Shown: in pieces, positions 12,696 to 24,912 of the stretch | Numbering within the stretch: the first letter of the stretch is position 1 | How the letters are laid out: every line of letters starts with the position of its first letter | Made by a program: the position numbers and the translations under genes | Source of the DNA: Ampelocalamus luodianensis | Taxonomy: Eukaryota; Streptophyta; Magnoliopsida; Poales; Poaceae | Assembly: GCA_036346255.1 (NCBI GenBank) | Contig: CM070632.1 | Location: 32,514,657-32,578,656 of the forward strand | Reading direction: 5' to 3' | Length of the DNA: 64,000 nucleotides | Notes under the pieces: model-generated | The model's input: the letters and a program-made list of their open reading frames with translations, nothing else | What the model was told of the DNA's origin: nothing | Databases searched by the model: none

Positions 12696-14235
12696 TAAAC
12701 CCGACATGTGACTTAGAGTCGACCACTGGGCCCTATTGTCGATAGTCTCTGCTTCAAATCGTAGCGCCCAATCAACCTCGGCCGCTCGATATTGGATCTG
12801 TGGCGGGATCGTGGGAGCAATTGGATCGTCCGGCTCCTCAATCCCACCCTTCATCGCTTGATCAACGGTCCGTGTTGTGCGAGCAATTGGGTATCCGAAG
12901 GTCACAATGATCCGGACTCGCCTCGAGGCGGGGTTCATGGCTAGCACGAGTCGAGTGCCGTGGGAAACTTGGCGTCGGTGCCGTGAAGCCGAGCACGGCC
13001 GGATGAAGGCTACGTGACTACAAAACTCCTCTCCTCGGCCTCGCCGCCGCTTCACCGCCTCGGCCGGCGCTCGCCTCCTCCACGGCGCCGTGTTGGCGAT
13101 GGCGACGCAGCGATGGCAATGAGCGCCCTCCGCTCCTCGGATCGCGAGCAACAGCAGCGAAGCGTCGGTGACTTAGCATCGGAAGCGGCGGTGAGCCGAG
13201 CGGCGTCGGGTCGGGCGGCAGCGAGGAATGGCGGCGTGCGAGGCGGCCGGCCTGCGGCGACGGCGGCGGGAGAAGGCGACCGTCGAAGCGGCGTCGAAGG
13301 AGTTGCTCCCGGGAGAAGGCGTCGAAGGTGACGGGGAGAAGTGGAGTTGGCGATGAAGCAGGGGGCAGCCACCGGCCGAATCTAGCGAGGAAGCAGGGGG
13401 TGGCCGGAGCTGTCGACGAAGCAGGGAGAAGAAGGGCGGCGACGGGGTTGCAGGCGGCGTCGAGGGGAGAACCAAAGCGGAAGGAGCGGCGTCTGGAGGG
13501 AGAGGGCCGCCGCCGGCGGGCGGTTGCCGTTGGTCGACGCAGCAGGCGGACGCTCGGGCTAGAGGTGGCGTCGAAGACTTCGACGCTCTGCAGGTAGCTC
13601 AAGCTGCCTCGGCTAGGTTAACAGGTTAGGAATGGGCTGGCTACTGTTTTGGGCCTAATTGAATGGCCCAAATGTCCGATACGTCTTCTACATGTGTCCG
13701 AATTTAAATTTGTTTTTTTTTTACTGCTGTAATTTTCGACACGCCCCCGATACATGTCCGAGCCGTGTCGGAGCCGTGTCCGTGTCCGACACGGTGTCCG
13801 ACACGGACTCGGCACATTTGAAACGTGTCCGTGCTTCCGAGGCCAGATATACAGAAGCACAAATCGAACACACGACCGATGCAAGCTGTAGTTCTAATTA
13901 AGAATTACAATGGTTCTTCAGTTTCACCCTATTTTCCTTTGAAATGCATATAGGTGCTGGGATTCTGAAACCATCTTGAAATTTTCTTGCATCTTAAATA
14001 AACCAAACCACATATCTTCAAACATGTAAGCAGAAAGGTTGAAGCAGTCCGATGGTGCTTTAATTGAATGAATTGATCTAAAAGACAAATTTATATAATT
14101 CTAGATAGATCAAATAATTATTTTGGTGAAAAAAAACTACAAGTGGAACTTGCTATCTCCATTAGTAAAATAACCTTTAACTCAGTTATTATTAGGATCG
14201 ACATAGTGGTAAGCGCTCTTGAAATCTTAGTCCTT
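12696..14235. other. Unresolved segment, GC-rich then AT-rich
   Basis: Unlike the pol it abuts, 12696-13620 has no transposon protein I recognise. It is GC-rich from about 13000 to 13620, and a long minus-strand ORF (13018-13602) there is made almost only of arginine, proline, alanine and serine, the mark of translated GC-rich DNA rather than of a protein. From 13620 the base composition drops. A cluster of GTGTCCGACACGG-like words lies near 13755-13815. It could be the residue of a gene edge, a captured fragment or a leader region, but nothing proves any of these. Confidence 0.4.
13755..13815. repeat. Cluster of GTGTCC/GGACAC near-palindromic words
   Basis: Within about 60 bases the words CCGTGTC, GTGTCCGAC and GACACGG occur again and again, giving overlapping imperfect inverted repeats. 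Function unknown. Confidence 0.6.
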
Positions 14236-14523
14236 CTAGAATAAGCTCTCGTTTTTTAGCAACCGTCCGAATGATGCCTCGTATTTGGGGATTCTTAATT
14301 TCTTTTGATTTTTCTTCAGAAAATGAATAAATTGCGGTATCAACGACATCTCTCCAATTCTGGTGCTCGTTTTGCAGAATTCAATCGATATGTGCATAGA
14401 GCTAGCAGCAACAGATGAGGGAGGATACCAGAGTTTTGGCGGGGCTTGTCCTGGCTCTACAAGAAGAACATAGCTCTCTTCAGCTGTTGCAAGATCGAGG
14501 AGGCTGACCGGAGAAATAGACAT
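14236..14523 (-). other. Unrecognised 95-codon ORF
   Basis: Open minus-strand frame beginning MSISPVSLLDLATAEE and ending RLLKNESLF. Its composition is mixed (hydrophobic, charged, a few cysteines), not the low-complexity type seen in the GC-rich segment next to it. I do not recognise a family, and there is no obvious promoter or partner. It ends directly where the SIRE-type LTR homology begins, so it may be a fragment cut by that insertion or by a later deletion. It could also be a chance ORF. Confidence 0.25.
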
Positions 14524-15592
14524 TTTTAAAATTCTCTTTAAACAAAACCGGTTTTAAGTGCGAAAGCGTAAATTAAAATGGTTTTGCACAATTAAGGTCT
14601 AAATAATCTGGTCTCAACTATGTGCACTAACCACCTAAGTCTTTGTCAAGATTTGCAATCCTAGGGTGACAAACAATCAATTTAAATCTAGGAATATAAA
14701 TTGCACAATATAAATGAGCATAAGAAGCAAACCACAATTGGTATACAAACTTTTTACCATGGTGTTCGGAGATTTGCCGGTCTCTCTTAATCCATATTGA
14801 GGTAAATCCAAATGAATTGGATCAGCTCCACAAATTAAGCTAACACCTCGAATCCATTAGAGTTTCTCTTCAGAGATGGTGAGTACCGAATCACTGACAA
14901 CCAATTGGGCCTTCTCACAAGCTTCTTTGAGAAGATCACTGGCACAACTCCTCCAATCCATCTAGAAGGTGGCAACCTCTAAGAGTAAGAAATCGGAGAC
15001 GCTCACTTGAATAAATCAAGTGACGAAGCTCGATGGATACACAATCCACCACAAGTGCAACATATGCACAAAGATTTGCCTCTCTAAGCTCACTAAGTGT
15101 AAGGAAGAGGTGAGAGGGCTTACTCTTAGCTCAAGGAAATGAAACAATGCACCAACAACATTGTCCAACCAACCACAAGAGGGTATCTATACCTGACACC
15201 AAAAAAACTAGCCATTGGAGCAAGTTCCAGTAGAAATTAGCTTGAGCCGATCTGACTGCCAACTAATGGCCGGTCGAATCGGCTAGCTCTATAACGGCTA
15301 GAAAACTAGCCGTTACAGTAGCCACTAGTCAAACTGCCCACACAGGCACCAGTCAAACCGCTACCTAGTAGCTGGTTAGATCGCCCTGTGATTTCCAGGG
15401 AGAGCTCGAAAACATGCTCTCTCAAAAATAACTACAGGCAACAAGGAACTGGTTGCACCGGAGGTGCCGATCAAACTGCTCACATAGAGCCAGTCAAACT
15501 GCACGACTAAGGCTCAGAGGAGAAACAAAAACGAGTCTCTATGGAAACCGGCCAACAACACATGGCCGGTCGCACCGCTGCCATCGACCTGG

Positions 15593-18500
15593 TGTGAGAT
15601 TTATTTAGCTTGTAATGCTTAGTCCTCCATTGACTCTAGCATCACAAACAAAATATACCGTGCCTCGAGAAAATTTATACTTCCCAGAATTGCAGTATAC
15701 ACACCCTTTTACAAAATATTGCATCAATTCCATACAACACATATAACTGAAGCTTAAACTTTACAAGCAAAAGACATACATAATAGTTATTACAAAGGAA
15801 ATGCCAACCGGCCAAGACAAGTAAAAAGAGTTAATCAACAACGGAAGCAAAATGCCATAAGATGGCTAAGTCAAAAGCCAACCGGTTTGCCATACACCCA
15901 CAAGGCAATCCGACCGGGCCGCTAAGTTAGTCGTCCACACCGCAGCGAAACTCACCAAAGTTGATCCCTTGGGGATCAACTTTCTCTGCAACAATTAAGC
16001 AAAGCAAATGAGTACAAAAATGTACTCGCAAGACTTACGAGTAACAAACCTAGATACTACTACATGCGGGCTTTAATCAAAGGAGAAGGCTCAAGGTTAA
16101 TTTTCAGCATAAAGCAAGTTTTATTTGTAATAGATAATAGTTTGAAGGTTGTTTAACAATCTGAATTTTATTTGTATAAATAACAGCGAGACAATAATTA
16201 ATAACATAAAGACATCCTGGAGATGACTAACCCAATAACCATCACAACAATAGCACGAGTTACCCACTTGTACCACCCACATCAAGTTTTAATTTAAAAA
16301 GTTGTAGTCTAACTCTTGAAAGACCTTGTCAAGCGTGTCCATAACCTAGGATGAGGCTATTCGAATAGATCAAACCCTGCAGGGGTGTACCAATGTACCC
16401 ACAATTCAGACCGTCTTTTTGCCAAGCTATTAAGCACACTTCCTTTGGTATGCCGGCACGGCTAAGTCCTACGATACATTTCCAATGGATTGAGCCAATC
16501 AAGAGCCGCACGTATGGAGGTTAACCCTTAGTGATCTGCCGGCGAAATATGGATCACAAGGACCCATACGTGGAGTAGGATACACCGGCCTCGGCGGGTG
16601 CTCCCCTCCCCACAAACATCTCCATGTTGCATATATTCCATATGCAACCCACCACGTGACTCATTAATTAACATCTCCCAAAGTACTTAGTCAAGAGAGG
16701 TCCCATATATTTCTAGTGTGGTTAGCACGCAAGAATGCTTGGTTTAGTGTCACAAGATGTTCGGTCCTTGTTGACTCGGGCACCATTCCAGTCACACCCA
16801 AAAGCACACCATCTTACCATTGTGCCCAAGTCCAAATCATTTTGTTTTCATTTTTAGTTTTCACAAATAAACATAGCACAAAGGCCGAAACATAGAGTCA
16901 CAAAAAGTTTGTGTGATCAAGGTTATCGACTAAGTCGATAACCGCCCAATTCTACCGGTAACTAAGCATTGCTAAGCATCATATCTTAAAGATAATAAAA
17001 GAGTATAAATCATTCACCGGGCTCTAATTCACCAGTGAGGATAATAACCTAGGGCAGTGGCAGGGGTGAAAAATTTCAAGGCAACAATGCAATAGGCTTA
17101 GCTACCTCTAATCGACAAAATTAACTTTGACACAAGAAGCATGCATACTTAGGTTTTGCAAACAAGATATTAGACTTTAAAAGTAATAGGAGCAATATGA
17201 TCAAATGATGTTACACTGCTTGCCTTGATGGAGATCACTTTCTTGCTGCAGAGGATCACTCACGCAATCAACACAATCGTCGGAACCTATCGAAAGAGCG
17301 AGGAAATCCAATAAACTCGACGAACACTGAAAGCACTCAAAAGCCAAAGTCATCCAAAATCCATGAAATTTATTCAACAGGAAGAACATGATTTTATACA
17401 AATTTAGAAACAAGAACCAATTGATTTGTATTAAGGATGCAAAATTTATAGCTAAATCAATTTCAGTCTGTTGGAAAAATCAAAATTAATTACTATCTGT
17501 TATTGTTCATGGCACAAATTTCTAGAAAGATCTAGAACTTGAAATTTTTATGGTAGGTAGATACTGGCATTCTAAGGTTAGCAAAACTGAGTTCACTTCA
17601 TTTGGGACTGAAAACGAATTAGTTAGGATTTTTCTAAGTTGGGGCACTAGGGCTCAATTAATTTCGGTGGCAAGGATAAAATTAAAACCTATTCTACACT
17701 ACAGCATAGGGATAGAGGATGCTAACAAATTTTAGTTTACTAATCTTGGAGTTACAGGGAATTACTTGTGTCCTTTACAAATTTTAGACAATTTTTAAAA
17801 TGCAATTAAAGCTAAACAAAATTTTAATTTATTAACAAATTTTTCTGGAACAAGACTAAGCCTAAAAACATTTTTAGATTAAACTTTAACTCAAAACAGA
17901 ATTATCAAAATTTATTTCAACCGAAAATGATTTAAAATAAATTAGTTATGCATTTTCAAAGTTTATTGGGATTTTTAATGTAAGGAATAAAGCTATTCTG
18001 AATTTAATTCTATTAATACAATTTTCTAGAACTAAACTGAACTTAAAATCATTTTTAGATTAAAGTTTAGTCAAAATCAAATTTAACAAAATTGGAATCA
18101 ACCAAAAATGATTTAGAATGAATTAGTTTTGAGTTTTTGAAGTTTAATGCATTTTTAAGTTGAGAAATAACTTTTACCGGGAATTAAAATAATTTTTACC
18201 GATAAGAATTGGCGTGGCTAGATCTGGGCCGCAGATCTGGAATGGACGGCCCACGCGCGCGGCCAACACCGCACACACACGCGCACACGCACAGTGCCCA
18301 CCGTTGGATTAGATTCAACGGTCCAGATGGAGGTGACATTCGGAACTCCGACTGCTCCAATAAATCTGGGCCGTTGAGATCAAAATAGACGGCTTAGATC
18401 AACGTTACTATTCGGGGGTCTGAACGCACTCGCGATCTCAGCCGTTGATCAAGATCTGGACGGCTGACAATGATCACGCCGCTCACCACTTGAACAGTGA

Positions 18501-20789
18501 GCACTGACATGCGGGGCCCGCTGTCAGTGACGTTAAGTCACGTGTGCGGCTCAAAGCGCACGCGCCCATTGATTTGAAAATGGCGGGCCCACTGGTCAGC
18601 GACCGTGGGCCACGCGTGGGCGTAACAGCGCGGGAGATTTAATAGGATGTGGCCCACATGGCAGCGACTATTTAAAGCTGGTTAGGACAGCGATTAATGG
18701 TAAGAAATTAATTAATCAATGATTAGCCATTTAAAACACGATCTTTGACGTAACGACCGTTGGCACAGTGCCGATTTTCATCCGACAAAACCCGACAGTG
18801 AAGCACGGCTCATCGCCAGCGACCTAGGGCACGGCGGCGAAAAACAAAGACATGAACGGGTTCGCAATAGTGTTGCGCACCCATTGGTGATGACCTCGAC
18901 GGCAGCGGCGGCCCACAACGCCGGCGAGCCAGAGGAGAGCGGCGTGGCAATGCACGACCAAATGCGAAAATGAAGGAAAAGCTCCGCAACAGTTCACTTG
19001 AGCGGGTGCCACAGCTTCTAGAGATTACTAGAAAGGTACCTGAGGATAGGGGAGGCTCAGAGGTGGAGGGAGGAGCTCCGGCGATGAAAGAGGTTGTCGG
19101 ACGTGGAGAAGATGATGAGGACAAGGCAGCCTGAGCAAAATGAGCTAGGCCACACCATCAAAATGGATCCCATATAGCTCACGGATGCTCCCAGAGCAAG
19201 GAATTGAAGGGAGGAGGTCCTTACCGGACTGGAGGAAGAAAGGGGCGATTTTGGCCGATTTGAGCAAATCCCAAAATTGAAGAATTCCTGTGAATGTAAT
19301 TCAAAATCAGGTTAGGGGTTTTACTCCAGGAGATGAGAGAAATGAGCTGGAGCAAGGAAAGAGGAAGAAAAGCCATTGGAACCCTAATGTCACCGTGGAG
19401 CTTCAAGGTCCATTAATGGTGGCAGTGAGGTTGTTTGGCTTTGAGCTCAAAAGAGCAAGGAGGAAGCTAGGAAAGGTGGCTGTGGTGTTCAAAGGGAGTC
19501 AAGGAAGAGAGTTGAGGGCTTAAATAGCCAGGGGAACCCGAGCTTGAACAAGTGCAAGCTCAATGGTGAGCTCGGTCCACGGCTCTGCCATGGGTGAGCA
19601 AAGCTGGTGGCACAGCAGAAGAAGACGACTTTGGGGGCGGCCACTAATGATCATTAAATGCTAAGAGCCGTTGTCGAGGACAACGGGGAGGTGACAACGT
19701 GCTGCGCCCGCTGCAAGCTCACTGGCACACACGCACACGTGCGCTAACGGGAGGTAGGGGATGACCAGCACCGGCGCGGGTGTCACTTGTAAGTGACCCA
19801 ATTCAAAATGGCTCAGGTCAAGTAAAAGTAAAGGGGGTTGAGCCTAACCCATTAGACGTTGACCATCAGATTAGAATTGGACGGCCATAATGGAATCTGG
19901 CAATTTTCAGTCTTCAAGCGTCCCCGCCAATCGTGGCCACCCGATGCGAGATGGGCGGAGGAGAGCCTGGCACCTTTAGTTGGTTAGGCTTGAACAAGTG
20001 CCCGAGCCCGTTTCCAAAAAGGGCGACCGGCGTGAAGCGGTGCCGCACCGCGACGGTTGGATCCTAATCCAATGGCTGCAAAATGACAATGCGATCGGAG
20101 GTCCAAAGATCTCGATGGAAATCCAACGCTGGGATAGGGCGCACGTTTGAAAGGCCGAGTGGGAAGGGCGCGAGCCGAGCAATTGCCATCCAACGGCTGA
20201 GGTTGAAGGCGCTATTGAACGGCTCCGGACAGCGCACACTCGGTTGAGTCGAACCAAAACTCAAAGCTGGCTCGGGTTAGAATTGAGCCCAACCAAGTTT
20301 GACTTAGGGTTTGATTTTTGAGCTGAAAACTTTGAGGAATTTCTAGAGGTAGCAAACTAGCTCCAAAAATTTTGAAATTTTAAATGGGGGTTGCTAACTC
20401 CAGGATAAGCCTTGTATAAATTTTTCAGAGGTTTTTATGCATTGCATTTTTCTCCAGAAATTCTACAAGGATTTGTTTTAGGGTTTGACCAAGGGTCGAC
20501 AGGTTTGACTGGCCTCCAAAAATTATCAAATAATTTCTAAAAATTATGAAATAATTCAGAGGTGTCACATAGCATCCCTAGAACCAAGGAAAAATATTTC
20601 CAGGGGTTGAATACAAGATTTTAACAAGGAGGTCATGACTTAGTCAATTGGGGATTTTGGTTTTTGATTTCCCACAATTCCTTTACAAGAATTTACCGAA
20701 AAGTTCAAAAACATCAAGATGTAAGAAAAGTTTTAATTTCTACACATTTTCTTATATTTGAAACACAAATCCAGATTCGAGCTGTTACA
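15593..20789 (-). mobile_element. Solo LTR of a Tekay-type chromovirus, 5.2 kb (family C)
   Basis: Runs from TGTGAGATTTATTTAGC to GCTGTTACA, so on the minus strand it starts TGTAACAGCTCGAATC. It is flanked by a perfect 5-bp target duplication CCTGG at 15588-15592 and 20790-20794, with no internal region, which is the mark of a solo LTR left by recombination between the two LTRs of a full element. Its head, the block with GAACCTTGATCACAC-like text and the GC-rich middle resemble the LTRs of families A and B. The 18230-18800 part carries inverted GGCCGTTGGAT-type words. ORFs inside are chance. Confidence 0.9.
19516..19531 (-). promoter_or_regulatory. TATA-like box of the solo LTR
   Basis: The minus strand reads GGCTATTTAAGCCC, a TATA-like site of the type used by grass LTR promoters, at a mid-LTR position next to GC-rich DNA. 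Confidence 0.4.
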
Positions 20790-21082
20790 CCTGGCCGACC
20801 AACACATGGTGGTCAGACCGCTTGCAACTGAACCAAAGGGAGCAGAGAACACGCCTCCTGGAAAAATACTACCGACAACAAATGTCAGTTGGACTACTAG
20901 GGCGGTCATACCGGCAACACATGACCGATAGCCTGGCCAACACATGGCGGTCAGACTGGCCCACGTTTTCTAGCAAAGACAACATTGCATATACTTCAAC
21001 AAACATGCAAAACACATTTGCAAATCGCAGTACCATGCAAGCAAGAGTTAAAACATTATCCACAACAAGTTGCAAAACACAT

Positions 21083-21182
21083 TGGACTCGAACCGTTTGC
21101 AAAACACAATCAAACATGGACTCGAACCGTTTGCAAAATACATTCGAACATGGACTCGAACCATTTGCAAAACACATTCGTA
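21083..21182. repeat. 34-bp tandem repeat, three copies
   Basis: The unit TGGACTCGAACCGTTTGCAA plus about 14 more bases starts at 21083, 21117 and 21151, an exact 34-bp spacing, with a few substitutions between copies. Related TTTGCAAAACAC words stand on both sides (about 21005 and 21230). It lies inside the SIRE-type LTR. Confidence 0.85.
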
Positions 21183-21936
21183 AACTAAAATCACATGCAA
21201 CAAAAAATAGGCACAAGCCTCAACTATTTGCAAAACATGTTTGCAAATACTAGCATCATGCCATGGAGAGCTTGAGCAAACATAATGAGCTATCAATACA
21301 TAACACACGCAAGCTACTGGTCAAGACCCCTCTTAATAGTACGACAACCTACACTAGCAATACGGTCTTCCAATCACACTCTGAGATCGGTAAAATGACT
21401 AAGAAACAAATCCTTAGCCTCTTCTAGACATACCTATTCCTTGTGCATCCACTTGGAGCCTTTTGGTTGATGACAAATATCTACACTCCAAGACCGAGTT
21501 CTTGACTTGAGCATCAACCCAAGACGCCAATCACTTTGACTTCATGACAATCAACACATTACATCGTCCAAAGTCATTCATCACCAAGTGACATAACCTA
21601 TTCATCCAACTCATAGAAAAAGTTATTCCCACAATTAGATTGTCATTAATTACCAAAACACTCTGTTATCTCATAATGGCAGGTTTAGATTCTTCACTCC
21701 TACCATGGGAACGTTACCAGGAGGATTAGCTAGAGGTAGAAGAGTTTGAGGATCATCCATGGTTAAGTTTTCATTCTCCTATTCATCAGCAAAATCATTG
21801 TCCTCCAAGCATGTTCATGATGGGTCCCTAAAAGTGTTAAGTCGGACAAGCATATTCTATATGCACAAGGGCCTCTTTTGCCTGGGATGTGGGATGGTCA
21901 ACAAAATCAAATTCAATTATGTCATCCCCTAGTCTC

Positions 21937-23165
21937 TGAAGGGACACATGTAGGCTACACTAGCACAATTTCAAAAATCTACCACGCAACTAAGGAACCT
22001 CCGTTAGTAATAGATAACGGGATTACCACTAAACGTGCAAATTCACAGTGGAAGAAGAGTCGATGTAGCGCGTTGGTGCAGTTGTAGTCGTACTAGTCTC
22101 GTGCCTCCTCCAAGTGTTCCTCGTGACCGTCATAAATTATGGATCGTCCTAGCGTTGAAGCCTCGCAGTAACGCCTCCAAGGTATCCACACATACAGGGC
22201 AGGAACACCATGCACCGAAGTGCTAGCGCAGGCTGCGCGGTTTTGGGCGAAGGAGGTGTGGTGGATAGGGTTTTGGGAATACCGAAAATCACACTTAACC
22301 CTATGCCACCGTCCCTCTATTTATAGGCATCCATGATGGGTCTCGAACTTTGAGGCTCATTAGAAACTCGTGGCCCATAAGAATTCGGATCACTATCAAA
22401 ATGTGTCCCATCCCTTTAAGCGTACGACTCTATAGGTTCACGTACACTTGGACATGGCCTGAGTACTCCAACTCGTCCACTAATCGGTAGTGGCCCCCAG
22501 CAGGACATGCCGACACGAATTCCACGACTATAGTTAACTCTTTAACTGCGAGTAGCATGGCCATGCATTTCTGGAATCCGATCACTCAAGGGGTCTAGAG
22601 ATATATCTCCCATTGCATGGAGGGGCAAATCCTATCTTAATCGACCATGCCTTAACGCATGTATCATGACAAACCCGAAAGCTACCTTTATAACTACCCA
22701 GTTACGGAGTAGCTTTTGGCAACCCCTAAGTATGTCACTACACATCTCGAGTACGTGTGACGACCTCAAGTCTATGGATATAGCATACACATTGTAAATG
22801 AGATCAACTGATGACATATAAGAATACAACGTTTTCGTAGTGTCTAATGGTGGGTCGATACAATCCTATGTTCGCTAACATGTGTCTATATTATTGGTTT
22901 GATATCTCCATATCTATGATCCGTGAAATATGATCATCAACCAATACATATGTTAGTCTATTCATATGTGTCCTTATATGTTTTCGACTAAGGATCACTT
23001 TAGAATAATCACCGCAAAAAAATAGAGTTTCACAAACAAGTCACATACTTGCTAATAAATACTAATGATATTATTCCAGGAACAAGATAACATATTATCC
23101 AATAAATTATAAACATAACAAAATATAATCATCTCCATGATTGCCTCTAGGGCATATCTTCAACA
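21937..23165 (-). mobile_element. BARE/RIRE1-like solo LTR (1,229 bp)
   Basis: On the minus strand it starts TGTTGAAGATATGCCCTAGA, close to the well-known BARE-1 start TGTTGGAATTATGCCCTAGA, and ends GTGTCCCTTCA. It is flanked by a 5-bp duplication GTCTC at 21932-21936 and 23166-23170, with no internal region. Taking it out restores the reading of the host protease segment, which confirms the borders. The length fits Angela/BARE-type LTRs. A TATA box is present. Confidence 0.9.
22317..22326 (-). promoter_or_regulatory. TATA box of the BARE-like LTR
   Basis: The minus strand reads CCTATAAATAGAGGGAC, a textbook plant TATA box, where the BARE LTR promoter is expected. Confidence 0.7.
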
Positions 23166-23837
23166 GTCTCATGATAATTTTCCCTTATCCTATATCAATA
23201 GTTTCCTTAGTTTTTAGTAAGAAGGGTCTTCCTAGAATTACTTGATCATTAGCACAATTTTTCATATCTATGGCAGAAATCATCATGCAGGGCGTGTCTC
23301 CCTATAGTGATATTCTAAAAAAAGACCTAGAGGCTCTCTAATTGATCCATCTGGTAGTGTAAAAAGCCCAAAGCTTGCTACTAAATTAAGTTATGAAAAT
23401 ATGTTCTCAAATATATGTTGAGGGAGAATATTTATGTTGGATCCCGAATCACAAAGAGATTTTTGGATGAGCGTACCTTGTAAAGTGCATGGGATCCGTT
23501 GGTCTGCTCCGAAGTGATGGCACTTGTCAATTGGCATACCTGCCTACAACTAAAGAATTTAGGGTAATGATAGGCGTAGGACGTCCGGAGCGTCGGACGT
23601 TGCTATGACATGTACGTTTTCAATGATAACCCCAAGTAAAATTTTATTCTTTCAAACGTCCTAGATTTTCTCCAAAGTTGCTAACATGTACCCCGCACAC
23701 GTCACTCGTGAGGCACGTAGTGGTTCGTTCGCTTCCAGCCTCTGTTTGTTTTGGTTCTTGTGTGACCTCTGTTTGTCCATCCTTTTTTTGGTTTTACACT
23801 TGTTTTGTTGCGACATTTTTCAAGCATCTTGGCGGGT

Positions 23838-24545
23838 CACGGCGATGTTGTAATTTTTTTCAACGCGTTTTTTTTCAGATGCTGTGTTTTTTGATTCGGT
23901 TGTCCGAGGATATTGCAACCATTGTCCTATGATATTGTAACCATTGTCCAGGGATATTGCAACCAATCCTAGGATGTTACAACCGTTGTCTAGGGATGTT
24001 GCAACCATTATCCGAGGATGTTGCAAGTGTTGTATCTGTAGAAAAAAATATTGCATATTGTTCACAACGATGTTGTAATTTTTTCCAACGCGTTTTTTTC
24101 CAGATGCTTTGTTTTTTGATTTGTGATGTTGCAACCGTTGTCCGGGGATGTTGCAACCATTATCCGAGGATGTTGCAAGTGTTGTATCTGTAGAAAAAAA
24201 TATTGCATATTGTTCACAACGATGTTGTAATTTTTTCCAACGCGTTTTTTTCCAGATGCTTTGTTTTTTGATTTGTGATGTTGCAACCGTTGTCCGGGGA
24301 TGTTGCAACCATTATCCTAGGATGTTGCAACCGTTGTCTGAGGATGTTGCAAGTGTTGCATCTGTATAAAAAAATATTGCATACTGTTCACAGCGTTGTT
24401 GCAATTTTTTCCAACACATTTTTTTCTAGATGTTTTGTTTTTTGATTTGTGATGTTGCAACTGTTGTCCGGGGATGTTGTAACCATTGTCCTAAGATGTT
24501 CAACCGTTGTCCGGGAATGTTGCAACCGTTTCCAGAGGATGTTGC
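23838..24545. repeat. Tandem repeat array with GATGTTGCAAC units
   Basis: Units of roughly 22-26 bases built on GATGTTGCAACCGTTGTCCG repeat many times. They are organised in a higher-order unit of 152 bp (the same TCCGAGGATGTTGCAAG word starts at 24011 and 24163), with a third, longer and more diverged copy from about 24337 and a partial copy near 23838. Each higher unit also holds a T-rich segment with CAACGCGTTTTTTTCCAGA. ORFs read across it are repeat translations. Confidence 0.9.
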
Positions 24546-24912
24546 ATGCAGCGGGTGGGCGTTGCTCTGTACGTCATCTCTCTCTTGATTTTTTTCTCTC
24601 TGTCGCTTGGAAGCCAGGGAGTGCTCATTCACGCGTACTCAGCTGGATTTAAGAGACAGGATTCCCTGTACCAACATCATCTCCTTTTTTTTTGCCATTT
24701 TTCTTGGCCTGTCCAAAAAAATGCACGCCAATATACGGATATGTAACAAAACAATAGCTTTTCCATATCCATCGATTTTCCATGCTACACTACTATATTT
24801 GCGAATTATGTTCTTCTACCATCTGTTAATACCTTACCTATAAGTTTCCCCCCTGCCATACGAACCTGCAGGAACATCCCTTCGGTTTAGAGAACCCAAA
24901 TGCATTTTGGAT

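Larger units (their letters stand above)
14525..21660 (-). mobile_element. SIRE/Maximus-type copia LTR, split by a solo LTR
   Basis: On the minus strand it begins TGTTTTGGTAATTAATGACA at 21660, the start style of SIRE-type Ty1/copia LTRs, and runs down to about 14525, where words such as TTTCGCACTTAAAACCGG stand near the usual LTR end. The last part, normally TATTCACCCCCCTCT and a CA end, is missing, so the far end is truncated. The two parts (14525-15592 and 20795-21660) add up to about 1.9 kb. GGTCAGACCG words flank the split. The five bases outside the start are CTCTG; no matching copy was found. Confidence 0.65.
21661..23561 (-). pseudogene. Ty3 protease region, old non-chromovirus copy, interrupted
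   Basis: Minus strand. From 23561 down to 23166 the translation in changing frames gives a retropepsin: KSLCDSGSNINILPQ with the catalytic DSG, FTLPDGSIREPLG, then QVILGRPFLLKT and GKIIMR. After the inserted solo LTR and one copy of its duplication are left out, the frame goes on smoothly as LGDDIIEFDF and later AKEALVHIEY, the PR-RT spacer. This places it among Athila/Tat-like elements. It breaks off at 21661 (SIRE-type LTR) and beyond 23561 (Mutator-like element). Confidence 0.7.

Noticed and set aside
13018..13602. 194-codon minus-strand ORF
   Set aside because: Open frames in several phases at once, Arg/Pro/Ser-rich; explained by GC content alone.
23820..24308. 162-codon ORF with repeated MQHHKSKNKASGKK-like text
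   Set aside because: A translation of the tandem repeat array; the repeat units are not multiples of three and no protein is implied.
23838..24545. CRISPR-like array
   Set aside because: Units are contiguous and variable without unique spacers, in a plant genome context.
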